The notes under the pieces are model-generated. The model was given only the letters and a program-made list of their open reading frames with translations, did not search any database and was not told the DNA's origin. The position numbers and the translations under genes were made by a program. 38,919 nt of DNA from Haloterrigena salina JCM 13891 (GTDB taxonomy: Archaea; Halobacteriota; Halobacteria; Halobacteriales; Natrialbaceae), in assembly GCF_000337495.1 (NCBI RefSeq), contig NZ_AOIS01000018.1, positions 1-38,919 of the forward strand, in the 5' to 3' direction. Positions 1 through 7,087 of the stretch are shown piece by piece (within the stretch, counting starts at the first letter, position 1; each line of letters opens with the position of its first letter).

Positions 1-431
1 CTCTCGTCGGCGGCGAGGAGTCGGGCGGCTTCACCGTCCGCGGCCACGTCCGCGAGAAGGACGGCGTCCTAATGGCGCTGCTGGCGGCCGCGATGCACGC
101 CGAGGAGCCGCTGGACGAGCGGGTGGACCGGCTGCTCTCCGAACACGGCACCGTCGTCCAAGACAAGATCAGCGTCGCCTGCCCCGACGAGGAGAAGACC
201 CGCGTGCTCGAGGACCTCGAGGCGGAAATCCCCGACGACGTGGCGGGAACCGCCGTCGACGGCGTCAACACCGCCGACGGCTTCAAACTGCAATTGGCCG
301 ACGGCTCGTGGCTGCTGATCCGTCCCAGCGGGACCGAGCCCGTCCTTCGGGTCTACGCCGAGGCCGAGGACGAGCAGCGGGTCGCGGAACTGCTCGAGGC
401 CGGCGAGGAACTGGTCGAACCGCTGGTCTGA
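1..431 (+). CDS. glmM: Phosphohexomutase (phosphoglucosamine/phosphomannomutase family), C-terminal part
   Basis: Partial gene whose 5' part lies outside the window; the reading frame is open from base 3 and ends in tga at 429-431. The visible part begins with the motif GGEESGGF, the sugar-binding loop (GEESG) of the alpha-D-phosphohexomutase superfamily. It ends with the phosphate-binding domain IV signature RPSGTEPVLRVYAEA, so the last two functional segments are intact. Enzymes of this family move a phosphate between C1 and C6 of a hexose or hexosamine through a phosphoserine, feeding nucleotide-sugar synthesis for glycoproteins and envelope glycans. Substrate cannot be decided from this fragment; glmM-like is the usual haloarchaeal assignment, so treat the symbol as tentative. 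The next gene on the same strand starts 94 bases downstream and appears to have its own promoter. Confidence 0.85.
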   Translation, partial: LVGGEESGGFTVRGHVREKDGVLMALLAAAMHAEEPLDERVDRLLSEHGTVVQDKISVACPDEEKTRVLEDLEAEIPDDVAGTAVDGVNTADGFKLQLADGSWLLIRPSGTEPVLRVYAEAEDEQRVAELLEAGEELVEPLV

Positions 432-490
432 GCGTCGCTTCGAACCGGTTTTCGACCCTCGAGCCGGCGCCCGGGTTGCGACTTCCGGGC

Positions 491-500
491 CCTTCTTTAC
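491..500 (+). promoter_or_regulatory. TATA-like box of the small zinc protein gene
   Basis: A pyrimidine/AT stretch (cttctttacc) is centred about 28 bases before the ATG at 526, the spacing expected for a leaderless haloarchaeal transcript. No separate BRE is obvious. Confidence 0.3.
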
Positions 501-525
501 CCGCGTCGGTCCGTTCTGTACGCCT

Positions 526-897
526 ATGAGCCAACGCGATCACGAGGACGCCACGTACATGGAACTCACGCCCGACGCGTGGCACCAGAGCGACGAGGGC
601 AACTACTACATCGACTGCCCGGAGTGTGGCTCCGCGGCGTCGCTGATGAACATCGTCAAGCACGGCCGCTGTAACGGCTACATGAACCAACAGGAGGACG
701 AGACCGAACTCGACGAGGAGGCCTTCGACTGCACGGCGAAACTCCACCTCGAACTCGGCTACCGCTCCGCGCCCGACGAGACGTTGAGCGAGGACGCGCC
801 CGGCGAGTCCGCCAGCGACGCCGAGACCGAGGAGGGCGTTCCGTCGTCGGAGGAGCCGGCGGGCTCGGACGGCGTGGTAAGCGGCGATCAGCAGTAA
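526..897 (+). CDS. Small acidic zinc-binding protein, function unknown
   Basis: The product is 123 residues. The N-terminal ~75 residues hold a CPEC knuckle (C31, C34) followed by C49 in HGRCNGY and C69 in FDCTAKLHLELGY, a set of four cysteines that could bind one zinc ion. The C-terminal ~45 residues are a low-complexity, Asp/Glu/Ser-rich tail typical of haloarchaeal proteins and probably disordered. I do not recognise a catalytic motif; small CPxCG-type proteins of this sort are abundant in haloarchaea and mostly uncharacterised. It lies alone between a phosphohexomutase gene (same strand) and cysE (opposite strand, convergent, 59 bases apart), so context gives no function. Confidence 0.8.
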   Translation: MSQRDHEDATYMELTPDAWHQSDEGNYYIDCPECGSAASLMNIVKHGRCNGYMNQQEDETELDEEAFDCTAKLHLELGYRSAPDETLSEDAPGESASDAETEEGVPSSEEPAGSDGVVSGDQQ

Positions 898-956
898 GAG
901 TCGAACAGTTCGAGCGATCCGTGCTCCGCGTTCCGTTTTCCCGTTCGCGACGTCGC

Positions 957-1466
957 TCAGTCGACGCGTTCCGCCGGGACGCCGACGACCGTCGCGCCCG
1001 GTTCGACGTCGTCCGTGACGACCGATCCCGCGCCGACGGCCGCGTCCTCTCCGATCGTGATATCGCCGAGCAGCGTCGCGTTTGCGCCGATCTGGACGCC
1101 GTCCTCGACGGTCGGGTGGCGCTTGACCGGCTCGTTCGTATCGCCGCCGAGCGTGACGCCGTGGTACATGTGGACGTCGTCGCCGATAGCGGCCGTCTCG
1201 CCGATCACGACGCCCATGCCGTGGTCGATCGTCACCCGCTTCCCGACCGTCGCGCCCGGGTGGATCTCGACGCCGGTCAGCAGCCGCACGACGTTGGACA
1301 GCAGCCGCGCGGTGAGTTCGAAGCCGGCGGTCCAGAGCCGGTGGAGCAGCAGGTGCGCCCAGACGGCGTGGAGGCCCGGATAACAGCACAGGACCTCGAG
1401 TCGGCCCGTCGCCGCGGGGTCGCGGGCGGCCATCGCCCGGACGTCCTCACGAATCCGCCGAAACAT
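957..1466 (-). CDS. cysE: Serine O-acetyltransferase
   Basis: The 169-residue product is a short-form serine acetyltransferase, making O-acetylserine from serine and acetyl-CoA for cysteine synthesis. From about residue 68 the sequence is a left-handed beta-helix of hexapeptide repeats ([41 protein letters not shown]). D81-H82 of the IDHGMG segment match the conserved catalytic Asp-His region, and the YHGVTLGG stretch is also typical. The N-terminal helical domain is short (about 65 residues), as in the EpsC/archaeal type rather than the longer enterobacterial CysE. ATG at 1464-1466 is the first plausible start. No cysteine synthase gene is in the window. The 217 bases upstream (1467-1683) carry no convincing gene. 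Confidence 0.9.
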   Translation of the reverse strand: MFRRIREDVRAMAARDPAATGRLEVLCCYPGLHAVWAHLLLHRLWTAGFELTARLLSNVVRLLTGVEIHPGATVGKRVTIDHGMGVVIGETAAIGDDVHMYHGVTLGGDTNEPVKRHPTVEDGVQIGANATLLGDITIGEDAAVGAGSVVTDDVEPGATVVGVPAERVD

Positions 1467-1683
1467 CGCTCACCCGGTTGCCCGCGGCCGGAGCGGTCCC
1501 AACGCGATGCTGTCGGCGCGATCTCCCACGAGGACGCGGCCGACAGCAACACCGGCCACTGTCGCGACGAGGATACTCCCTGTCGGTACGCCCGGTGTGG
1601 CCGGTGGCTACCATATCCGGGCATACCGCCGAAGGCGCCTAAAAGGGTTCGTTTCCGCGCGGTCTGGCGCCGACCCGAGGCCG

Positions 1684-2352
1684 TCACTTCCCGCGGGCGA
1701 GTCGGCGGCCGATCCGTTCGGGGAGTCCCGCCTCCGCGACGGCCGCTTGCACGGCCTCGATATCGTACTCGAGGCGGCGGGTCTCGACGGTCATCGCGTC
1801 GAGGTCGACGACGGCGTAGCCCGCCCGCGGGTCGCCGTCGCGGGGCTGGCCGACGCTGCCCGGGTTGAGGACGATCCCCTCCGCGAACTTCTCGACGCCC
1901 TGGACGTGGGTGTGGCCGAGCACGAGAACGTCCTCGTCGCCGAGCAGTCGCGGCGAGAACTCGTCCGGATACGTATAGCGGGTGTACCGGTCGGGATCGT
2001 CCGGGTGACCGTGGACGAGTTTCACCCGTCCGTCGCACTCGAGTCGCTCCGCAGGGCGGGACTCGAGCCACGCCAACTGGTCGTCGTCGAGGCGCTTCTT
2101 CGCGTGTTCGACGCCCGCCTTCGCCATCCCGTTGAAGCGAAACGGGGTGGTCGCGGCGACCGCGGCGTCGTGGTTTCCCATCACCGTCGGCACGTCCCGC
2201 TCGCGGAGTTCGTCGACGCACTCTGCGGGCCACGGGTTGTAGCCGACCACGTCGCCGGCACACAGGAGTTCGTCGACGGGGGGCATATCCTCGAGGACGG
2301 CCTCGAGGGCGACCCGGTTGCTGTGGACGTCCGAGATGAGTCCGACCTTCAT
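1684..2352 (-). CDS. YfcE-like metallophosphoesterase
   Basis: The product is 222 residues when started at the ATG at 2350-2352 (MKVGLISDVHSN). The frame is open further upstream, but that extension is Arg-rich and looks non-coding. The calcineurin-like metal site is complete: D8 and H10 of SDVHSN, the GDVVGYNP loop (D34), GNHD at residues 59-62, HGHPDD, and GHTHV near residue 155. Members of this group are small binuclear-metal phosphodiesterases acting on compounds such as cAMP-like model substrates, and some close relatives are protein phosphatases; the physiological substrate here is unknown. It is a single gene, followed 217 bases later by cysE on the same strand. Do not confuse it with the PPP-type phosphatase at 34475. 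Confidence 0.88.
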   Translation of the reverse strand: MKVGLISDVHSNRVALEAVLEDMPPVDELLCAGDVVGYNPWPAECVDELRERDVPTVMGNHDAAVAATTPFRFNGMAKAGVEHAKKRLDDDQLAWLESRPAERLECDGRVKLVHGHPDDPDRYTRYTYPDEFSPRLLGDEDVLVLGHTHVQGVEKFAEGIVLNPGSVGQPRDGDPRAGYAVVDLDAMTVETRRLEYDIEAVQAAVAEAGLPERIGRRLARGK

Positions 2353-2420
2353 GCTCGAAGGTAACCGTCGCGAGGGATTTGTAGGTTGGCCGCCCGTCGC
2401 GTCGAGGTCGGTCGAGACCG

Positions 2421-2819
2421 CTACTCCGCCGCCCTGCGCGTCCGGACCCCCTTGAAACCGACGATCGCAACGGCGCCGAGCACGTTGCCGTGGACGAAAC
2501 TGGCCACCATGGCTATCGATACGTTCAACGCAGTGAGCGCGCTCGAGACGAGCGCGACGGCCGCGACGATGACGAGCACGCGACCCAAAACGCTGCTGTC
2601 TCGAAACCACGAGCCGGTCCCCGTACCGACCGACGCAGCCGCTGCCGGTCCCGCCGCAATCGCGAACGTGACGAATCCGACTGCCGCCGCCGTCCAGACG
2701 ATCGCGTCCGCCGTCGCGAGCCGCCAGATCGCTAACGCGGCCAGTAGCGACGCGAGCGCGAGGTCGCGGCGCGTCGGCCGTCCCGCGGGTACCCAGCGAG
2801 CGGTGCTATCGGTAGCCAT
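2421..2819 (-). CDS. Small integral membrane protein, unknown function
   Basis: Started at the ATG at 2817-2819 (MATDSTARWVPAGRPTRRD), the product is 132 residues. After a basic N-terminus come about four hydrophobic segments (roughly residues 20-35, 38-60, 70-92 and 95-118) rich in Ala and Val. The C-terminus GVRTRRAAE is basic and probably cytoplasmic. An in-frame extension to 2942 is possible, but it would add an Arg/Ser-rich stretch unlike the rest. The layout resembles many uncharacterised haloarchaeal membrane proteins; I see no transporter or enzyme motif. The metallophosphoesterase gene follows on the same strand after 68 bases, and purO lies upstream on the same strand with a 61-base gap. 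Confidence 0.7.
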   Translation of the reverse strand: MATDSTARWVPAGRPTRRDLALASLLAALAIWRLATADAIVWTAAAVGFVTFAIAAGPAAAASVGTGTGSWFRDSSVLGRVLVIVAAVALVSSALTALNVSIAMVASFVHGNVLGAVAIVGFKGVRTRRAAE

Positions 2820-2880
2820 CAGGAACAAAACTGTCGTCCAGCTGCATACATTTCTGGGCTGATTGGACTCGGGGACGCGC

Positions 2881-3471
2881 TCAGTCGCCGTTCTCGATCG
2901 CCGTCTCGAAGCCGTCGTCGGTCCGGACGACGCCGGCCGCACAGACCGCGTGTTCGAACTCGAGGTCGTACGCTTCGCTTGCCGCCGCCTCGGCGCTCTC
3001 GGCCTCGAAGTCGATCGGCTCGGGGGCGTTCTTCTCGTAGGTCGCGACCAGTGTCGGCTCGTCGACGGTCTCGACGAGCAGGGCGTCCTTCCGGACCGTG
3101 CCGATCAGCGCCTCGCCGTCCGCCCCGATCGTCGCCGCGATACGCGGCGTGTCGTAGTCGTCTTTCTCGTAGTCCAGCGCCAGCAGGCTCTCCGCGAGGG
3201 CGTCGCGGGCGGGGTAGCCCAACTCGAGTTTCTCCGCGATCGGATCGACGTGCGAGCCGTTGCCGAAGGCGACCGTCTCGACGGTCGGCGTCTCGACGAC
3301 GCGCAGACAGTTATAGGAGACGTAGGGGTTGTCCGTCTCCGGGGCGTCCTCGGTGGGCCCCACGGTCAGGGCCTCGTCTCGAGCGGTGAGCTCGCGGTTC
3401 GGGAACGATCTCGAGGAGACGCGGTAGGCGCCACCCTCGGGGCCGACGACGACGAATCGTCCGACGTACAT
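2881..3471 (-). CDS. purO: IMP cyclohydrolase, archaeal PurO type
   Basis: The 196-residue product starts [11 protein letters not shown] and contains [11 protein letters not shown] and [10 protein letters not shown], hallmarks of the archaeal PurO family. This family closes the ring of FAICAR to give IMP in the last step of purine synthesis and replaces the C-terminal half of bacterial PurH. Length fits the family (about 200 residues). The start is the ATG at 3469-3471; the frame is open to 4119, but that extension runs antisense to the HNH gene and is rejected. It is transcribed divergently from the HNH gene (108-base gap). The C-terminal [14 protein letters not shown] insertion is acidic, as expected in a halophile. 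No other purine gene is nearby. Confidence 0.92.
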   Translation of the reverse strand: MYVGRFVVVGPEGGAYRVSSRSFPNRELTARDEALTVGPTEDAPETDNPYVSYNCLRVVETPTVETVAFGNGSHVDPIAEKLELGYPARDALAESLLALDYEKDDYDTPRIAATIGADGEALIGTVRKDALLVETVDEPTLVATYEKNAPEPIDFEAESAEAAASEAYDLEFEHAVCAAGVVRTDDGFETAIENGD

Positions 3472-3548
3472 ACTCGAGCGTGCGCGCGACCGGGAAAAAG
3501 GGGTGTCGGTTCTAATTCGTGGCAGAGTCGCGCCGGTATCGTCCGAGA

Positions 3549-3556
3549 GTTTATCC
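3549..3556 (+). promoter_or_regulatory. TATA-like box of the HNH gene
   Basis: The sequence tttatcc is centred about 28 bases before the GTG at 3580. This fits a leaderless transcript and supports GTG as the start. Confidence 0.4.
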
Positions 3557-3579
3557 GATATCGGGCGGCCAACCGTGAT

Positions 3580-4137
3580 GTGACTACGGAGACAGAGTGC
3601 CTCGAGGCGTTGCGGGAGGCCGCCGAACGGCTCGGCGAGTCGCCGACGAAAGCGCAGTACGAGGAACTTGGATTGACTCCGGCGTCCGCGACAATTATGG
3701 ACGTATTGGACGGCTGGAACGCGGCGAAAGAGCGTGCAGGATTGGAGACGTTCGATCCGTGTGTGACTGGCGGACAGCCCGTCCAGCCGAAACTGGACTG
3801 GGTCGATATCCCAGGTGATGTCGAGTGGGAGGAACTCACGGGCCAACAGCGCTGGTACTACAAGAACCGCGAAGCGCGAATCGAGCGAAAGGACCGCCGT
3901 CGTGCGGAGATCCGCGAGTGGCTCTATACGTACAAGGAGCGACACTGCGAGTGCGATCGGTGTGGAGAGAGGAGACCACCGTGTCTCGATTTTCATCATC
4001 CAGATGAGAAGGAACACGGTATTGCGACGATGGTGGTCAACGGACACTCGAAGGCCAGTATTCGCGAGGAGATCGAGCGCTGCATCGTCCTCTGTGCGAA
4101 CTGCCACCGTATGGAACACGCCGATTCACCGGCGTGA
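3580..4137 (+). CDS. Free-standing HNH endonuclease with homing-endonuclease-associated N-terminal repeat
   Basis: The product is 185 residues from a GTG start. Residues ~5-52 ([21 protein letters not shown] ... [11 protein letters not shown]) look like the homing-endonuclease-associated repeat, a small DNA-binding helix bundle. Residues ~85-120 are basic. The C-terminus is an HNH nuclease: a CECDRCG zinc knuckle, [11 protein letters not shown] as the beta-beta-alpha-metal core with the catalytic His pair, and CANCHRMEH as the second knuckle. HNH proteins with this N-terminus occur both inside and outside introns in haloarchaea; here it sits in no intron. It lies 132 bases upstream of a tRNA-Gln gene. 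The longer in-frame ORF from 2863 is antisense to purO and rejected. An ATG overlaps the GTG, but in another frame. The physiological role is unknown. Confidence 0.78.
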   Translation: MTTETECLEALREAAERLGESPTKAQYEELGLTPASATIMDVLDGWNAAKERAGLETFDPCVTGGQPVQPKLDWVDIPGDVEWEELTGQQRWYYKNREARIERKDRRRAEIREWLYTYKERHCECDRCGERRPPCLDFHHPDEKEHGIATMVVNGHSKASIREEIERCIVLCANCHRMEHADSPA

Positions 4138-4138
4138 T

Positions 4139-4161
4139 AATCGCCGTAAGTGACGGTGATT
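4139..4161 (+). terminator. Hairpin directly after the HNH gene
   Basis: Bases 4139-4147 (AATCGCCGT) pair with 4153-4161 (ACGGTGATT) through nine pairs including one G-T wobble, with a five-base loop. It starts two bases after the HNH stop codon. There is no T-tract after it, so a terminator or 3'-end stabiliser are both possible. Confidence 0.4.
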
Positions 4162-4269
4162 GATTGGGGTGCCTTCTCATGCTGGTCCTGACCGAGTCCG
4201 TAACACTCTAATACAAACCCCGACTACAAACTGGTACGTCGTCGGTAATCGAGACCGGCGAAACATGTC

Positions 4270-4342
4270 AGTCCATTAGGGTAGCGGCCAATCCTGAAGC
4301 CTTCTGGGGGCTTCGACGCTGGTTCGAATCCAGCATGGACTA
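4270..4342 (+). tRNA. tRNA-Gln (anticodon CTG)
   Basis: A complete cloverleaf can be drawn. The acceptor stem is AGTCCAT with ATGGACT. The D arm lies between. The anticodon stem is AAGCC/GGCTT around the seven-base loop TTCTGGG, with anticodon CTG at 4304-4306. A four-base variable region follows, then T stem GCTGG/CCAGC around TTCGAAT. The discriminator base is A at 4342, and CCA is not encoded. No intron is present. The gene reads CAG codons, which are strongly preferred in this GC-rich genome. It is a lone tRNA between the HNH gene and a rhodanese lipoprotein gene. Confidence 0.95.
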
Positions 4343-4471
4343 CTCCTTCCGTTCTTTCGACTCGAGTACCACCCCAGCCACTTCTGGCGATTTCCACCCG
4401 AAACAAGGGGGTCCGACGAGCGCCTTCCGTCACCAGAAGCCCTATCTCGTCGTCGCCGCTAGTGGTCGACT

Positions 4472-5182
4472 ATGAACCGACGGACGTTCCTCGCCGTCAG
4501 CGGGGCGACGACGGTGGGCGTGGTTGCGGGCTGTCTCGGGAACAACAGCAATGCGACCGCGGCCAACGAATTCGACTACGAATTGTACTCGACGCCCAGC
4601 GGCGTCGACGTTCCGCTAGCCCCGGTCGACGACGTCTACGAGTGGTACAAAAACGACGAGGCGCGGTTCGCAGATGCGCGCGGTCGGTCCCAGTACGACG
4701 AAATGCGAATCGAAGGCGCCGTCTTCTCGCCGGCGAAGGCGGCGGGCGATATCGATGACGACCCGGTCGAGGAATGGTCGAAAGACACCCGGATCGTCAC
4801 CTACTGTGCGTGTCCGCACCACCTGTCGTCCCAGCGCGCCGCCTCGCTGATCGACGCGGGATACGAACACACGTACGCGATCGACGAGGGACTCCGCGGG
4901 TGGAGGGACCGCGGCTACCCGCTCGAGGGGTCGAACGTCGACGCCGAATGGAAACTGTACGAGATCGACGGGACGACCGATTCCGAGTACGCAGGGCAGA
5001 TGGTCGCTCTCAATCAAATCGATGCGAACCGCAGCGAAGTGGCACCGATCCAGGATGACGGCTCGTACACGCTCCAACTCCACTTCGCGGGATCGACGGA
5101 CTCGCAGTTCCGCGTCGAGGCCCCCGACTACACCGTCGAGGGAACCCTCGAGGAACTGACGAACGGTACCGTCTCCGGATAA
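4472..5182 (+). CDS. Tat-exported rhodanese-like lipoprotein
   Basis: The 236-residue product starts MNRRTFLAVSGATTVGVVAGC, a twin-arginine signal ending in a lipobox with Cys21 as the lipid anchor, so it should sit outside the membrane. Residues ~45-145 resemble a rhodanese domain: an upstream LAPVDDVYEWY segment, then VTYCACPHHLSSQRAASLI with C112 at the expected position of the persulfide-carrying cysteine, and YAIDEGLRGWRDRGYPLEG closing the domain. The loop CACPHHLS is unusual compared with the common CxxGxRS form. Residues ~150-236 form a beta-rich C-terminal extension of unknown role. An exported rhodanese may handle sulfane sulfur at the cell surface, but this is inference. It is convergent with the next gene; the stop codons are one base apart. 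Confidence 0.85.
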   Translation: MNRRTFLAVSGATTVGVVAGCLGNNSNATAANEFDYELYSTPSGVDVPLAPVDDVYEWYKNDEARFADARGRSQYDEMRIEGAVFSPAKAAGDIDDDPVEEWSKDTRIVTYCACPHHLSSQRAASLIDAGYEHTYAIDEGLRGWRDRGYPLEGSNVDAEWKLYEIDGTTDSEYAGQMVALNQIDANRSEVAPIQDDGSYTLQLHFAGSTDSQFRVEAPDYTVEGTLEELTNGTVSG

Positions 5183-5183
5183 G

Positions 5184-6548
5184 TTACGATTCAGGCCGTT
5201 CGTACGCCCCCTCGCGCTCGAGTTCGCCCCGCGCTCGAAGCACGTCCGGCGTCCGACAGATGCCGGGGGCACCCGTGACCTGCGGCACGGTACAGTTGTT
5301 ACAGCTCTCACAGAGAACGCGCGTCCGTTCGTTCTCGTTGCCGCCAATTCCGCTCTCGAGCAGCCGCGCCCCGAGCCGCGGTTCGGCGTAGAAGGGCCGG
5401 GCCATGCCGACCATGTCGCAGGCCGGCGGCTCGCCTTCGCCGAGCGACTCACTGCTCGAGCCACCGAGCAGTCGATCCATCTCCGCTCGCTCGCGAATCC
5501 CCCCTTCCGCCAGCACGGGGATCGATACCCGCTCGCGAACGCGCTGACAGAACTCTTCGTTCCACGCCGGCTCGAAGTCGTATTGTATCGACTGGATCCG
5601 GTTAGCCAGCGAGACGAGTCGCTTTCGCATCGCGCCGCCGAACGCGGCGTCGTACTCCGCTTGTAATCCCTCGTTGGTCCACGCCCGCTCCGGATACGCC
5701 CCGCGGACGATACTCATGTCCCAGACGACCGACGTCTGAACCGGCACGACCGCGTCGTAGCCGATTTTCTCGAGTCGACGGGCGATCTCGACGCCGTCCT
5801 CGAGCGACAGCTTTCGGCGAACGATCGGCGCGGGCGTCTCCGCGGGGACTTTGGTCATCAGCGGGACGTCGCCGGCCCGCTCGCGGATCTCGTCGTGGAC
5901 GACGGCGAGGAACTCGAGTCGCGCTTCCGGGCTCCCGCCGAACTCGTCGTCGCGCCGGTTGTAGAACGGCGAGAGGAACTGCTGGACGATACCCATGTTG
6001 GCCCCCGCGAGGTGAATACCGTCGTAGCCGGCGTCGACCGCGGACGCCGCCGCCCGCCCGAAATCGGCTGCCAGGTCGTACACCTCGTCGGTCGAGAGGA
6101 CGTGCGGGTCGTAGGAGAGAAACCCGAGTCGGTCGAGCAGCCGCAGCTGCCACGGCGGTCGCGAGACCGCGAGTTGCTCGAGGCCGGGATGGTCCCGGCG
6201 GTACTCGTCGTGCCAGGTCTCCATGCTCCGGAGGCCGCCGTGCTCGAGTTGAACGAAAATTCGGCTCCCGTGGTCGTGGATTCGCTCCGTGAGGCGGGAC
6301 AGTCGCTTCACGAAGTCGGGATCGTGGACGCGGGTCATCCCCGGCGCGGCGCAGCCGCCGTCGCCGCGGACGATCGTCGCGCCCTGACAGATCAGGCCGA
6401 CGCCCGACTCGGCGGCCGGCTCGAGATCGTCGATTAGCGCGTCGACGGCGTCGGGCCCGTTGCCCGCACACTCGAGCAGCGGCGCACGGTAGAGCCGGTT
6501 GGGGATCGTGACGCCGCCGATCTCGATGGGGTCCTCGAGGGTGGCCAT
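5184..6548 (-). CDS. NADH:flavin oxidoreductase (Old Yellow Enzyme family) with C-terminal Fe-S motif
   Basis: The product is 454 residues from the ATG at 6546-6548; eight extra codons upstream are possible but unlikely. It starts LEDPIEIGGVTIPNRLYRAPL, the FMN-binding opening of the OYE TIM barrel. It continues through QLEHGG, GYDGIHLAGANMGIVQQFLSP and FNRR-like FYNRRDDEFGGS, all typical of the 2,4-dienoyl-CoA reductase/OYE branch, and VLAEGGI. After the barrel comes C413-x2-C416-x2-C419-x11-C431 (CESCNNC), close to the 4Fe-4S ligand pattern of 2,4-dienoyl-CoA reductase. However, the dinucleotide-binding C-terminal half of that enzyme (about 250 residues) is absent. It probably reduces an activated C=C bond; substrate unknown. 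Electrons would have to come directly from NAD(P)H or a separate partner. Confidence 0.87.
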   Translation of the reverse strand: MATLEDPIEIGGVTIPNRLYRAPLLECAGNGPDAVDALIDDLEPAAESGVGLICQGATIVRGDGGCAAPGMTRVHDPDFVKRLSRLTERIHDHGSRIFVQLEHGGLRSMETWHDEYRRDHPGLEQLAVSRPPWQLRLLDRLGFLSYDPHVLSTDEVYDLAADFGRAAASAVDAGYDGIHLAGANMGIVQQFLSPFYNRRDDEFGGSPEARLEFLAVVHDEIRERAGDVPLMTKVPAETPAPIVRRKLSLEDGVEIARRLEKIGYDAVVPVQTSVVWDMSIVRGAYPERAWTNEGLQAEYDAAFGGAMRKRLVSLANRIQSIQYDFEPAWNEEFCQRVRERVSIPVLAEGGIRERAEMDRLLGGSSSESLGEGEPPACDMVGMARPFYAEPRLGARLLESGIGGNENERTRVLCESCNNCTVPQVTGAPGICRTPDVLRARGELEREGAYERPES

Positions 6549-6702
6549 GCAGGGCGTATCATGGGGCCACACAAGAGGATAGCGGCGGCCGAGCGGAGGC
6601 TCGCGTATTGGCCGATCGAATCGGTGGCCCGTTCGGGCTCCGTCGAACGGCGTCGGCGAATGGCTGAAGTGAGATGAATGCTAACGTACAACACGTATCG
6701 CG

Positions 6703-6912
6703 ATGTCCGTAGAGACCGATCCGATCACGGATCCGCCGACGTGCTCGGTCTGTGACGTCGAGATGCGACTCAGCGGCGAGGGGACCTCGAAGACCGTGCC
6801 GCTCATCGGGAGCCAGGTCGAGTTCCGGCAGTTCAACTGCCCGGAGTGCGGGCGGGGCGTTCGATACGAACGCTCCGATCCGGACGAGGCGTGGTCCCGT
6901 CCCACCCGCTGA
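6703..6912 (+). CDS. Zinc-ribbon miniprotein
   Basis: The 69-residue product has two CxxC knuckles, CSVC (residues 14-17) and CPEC (about 46-49), separated by a beta-hairpin-like stretch. This is the minimal zinc-ribbon layout. The rest is polar, and no catalytic residues stand out. Such small zinc-finger proteins are frequent in haloarchaea and some affect biofilm or lipid phenotypes, but this one cannot be assigned. It is transcribed away from the flavin oxidoreductase gene (154-base divergent gap). A five-T run at 6980-6984, about 70 bases after the stop, could mark its transcript end. Confidence 0.75.
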   Translation: MSVETDPITDPPTCSVCDVEMRLSGEGTSKTVPLIGSQVEFRQFNCPECGRGVRYERSDPDEAWSRPTR

Positions 6913-7087
6913 GCGCCGCGCCGAGCGGGAGCCGTCCGGGGACTCGGCCGAGGTACCGCCCGAAAACCGTCCGTCCAAATTTTTGCCGTTAGAACGGGAT
7001 CGCCGCCGGTCGCGAGCTCCCGGCTGTTGACCGGCGACGACCGCAACGGTTGCCGTCGGGGGCCCACCTCGGGCCGCTTCGGTCGCC

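Noticed and set aside
1467-1683. Possible small membrane protein on the minus strand upstream of cysE
   Set aside because: One frame gives a short hydrophobic stretch (GSILVATVAGVAVGRVLVG), but a stop codon precedes it and there is no start codon at a sensible place.
2863-3579. Long N-terminal extension of the HNH frame
   Set aside because: It runs antisense through purO, is Arg/Val/Leu-rich with no motif, and a TATA-like box lies 28 bases before the GTG at 3580.
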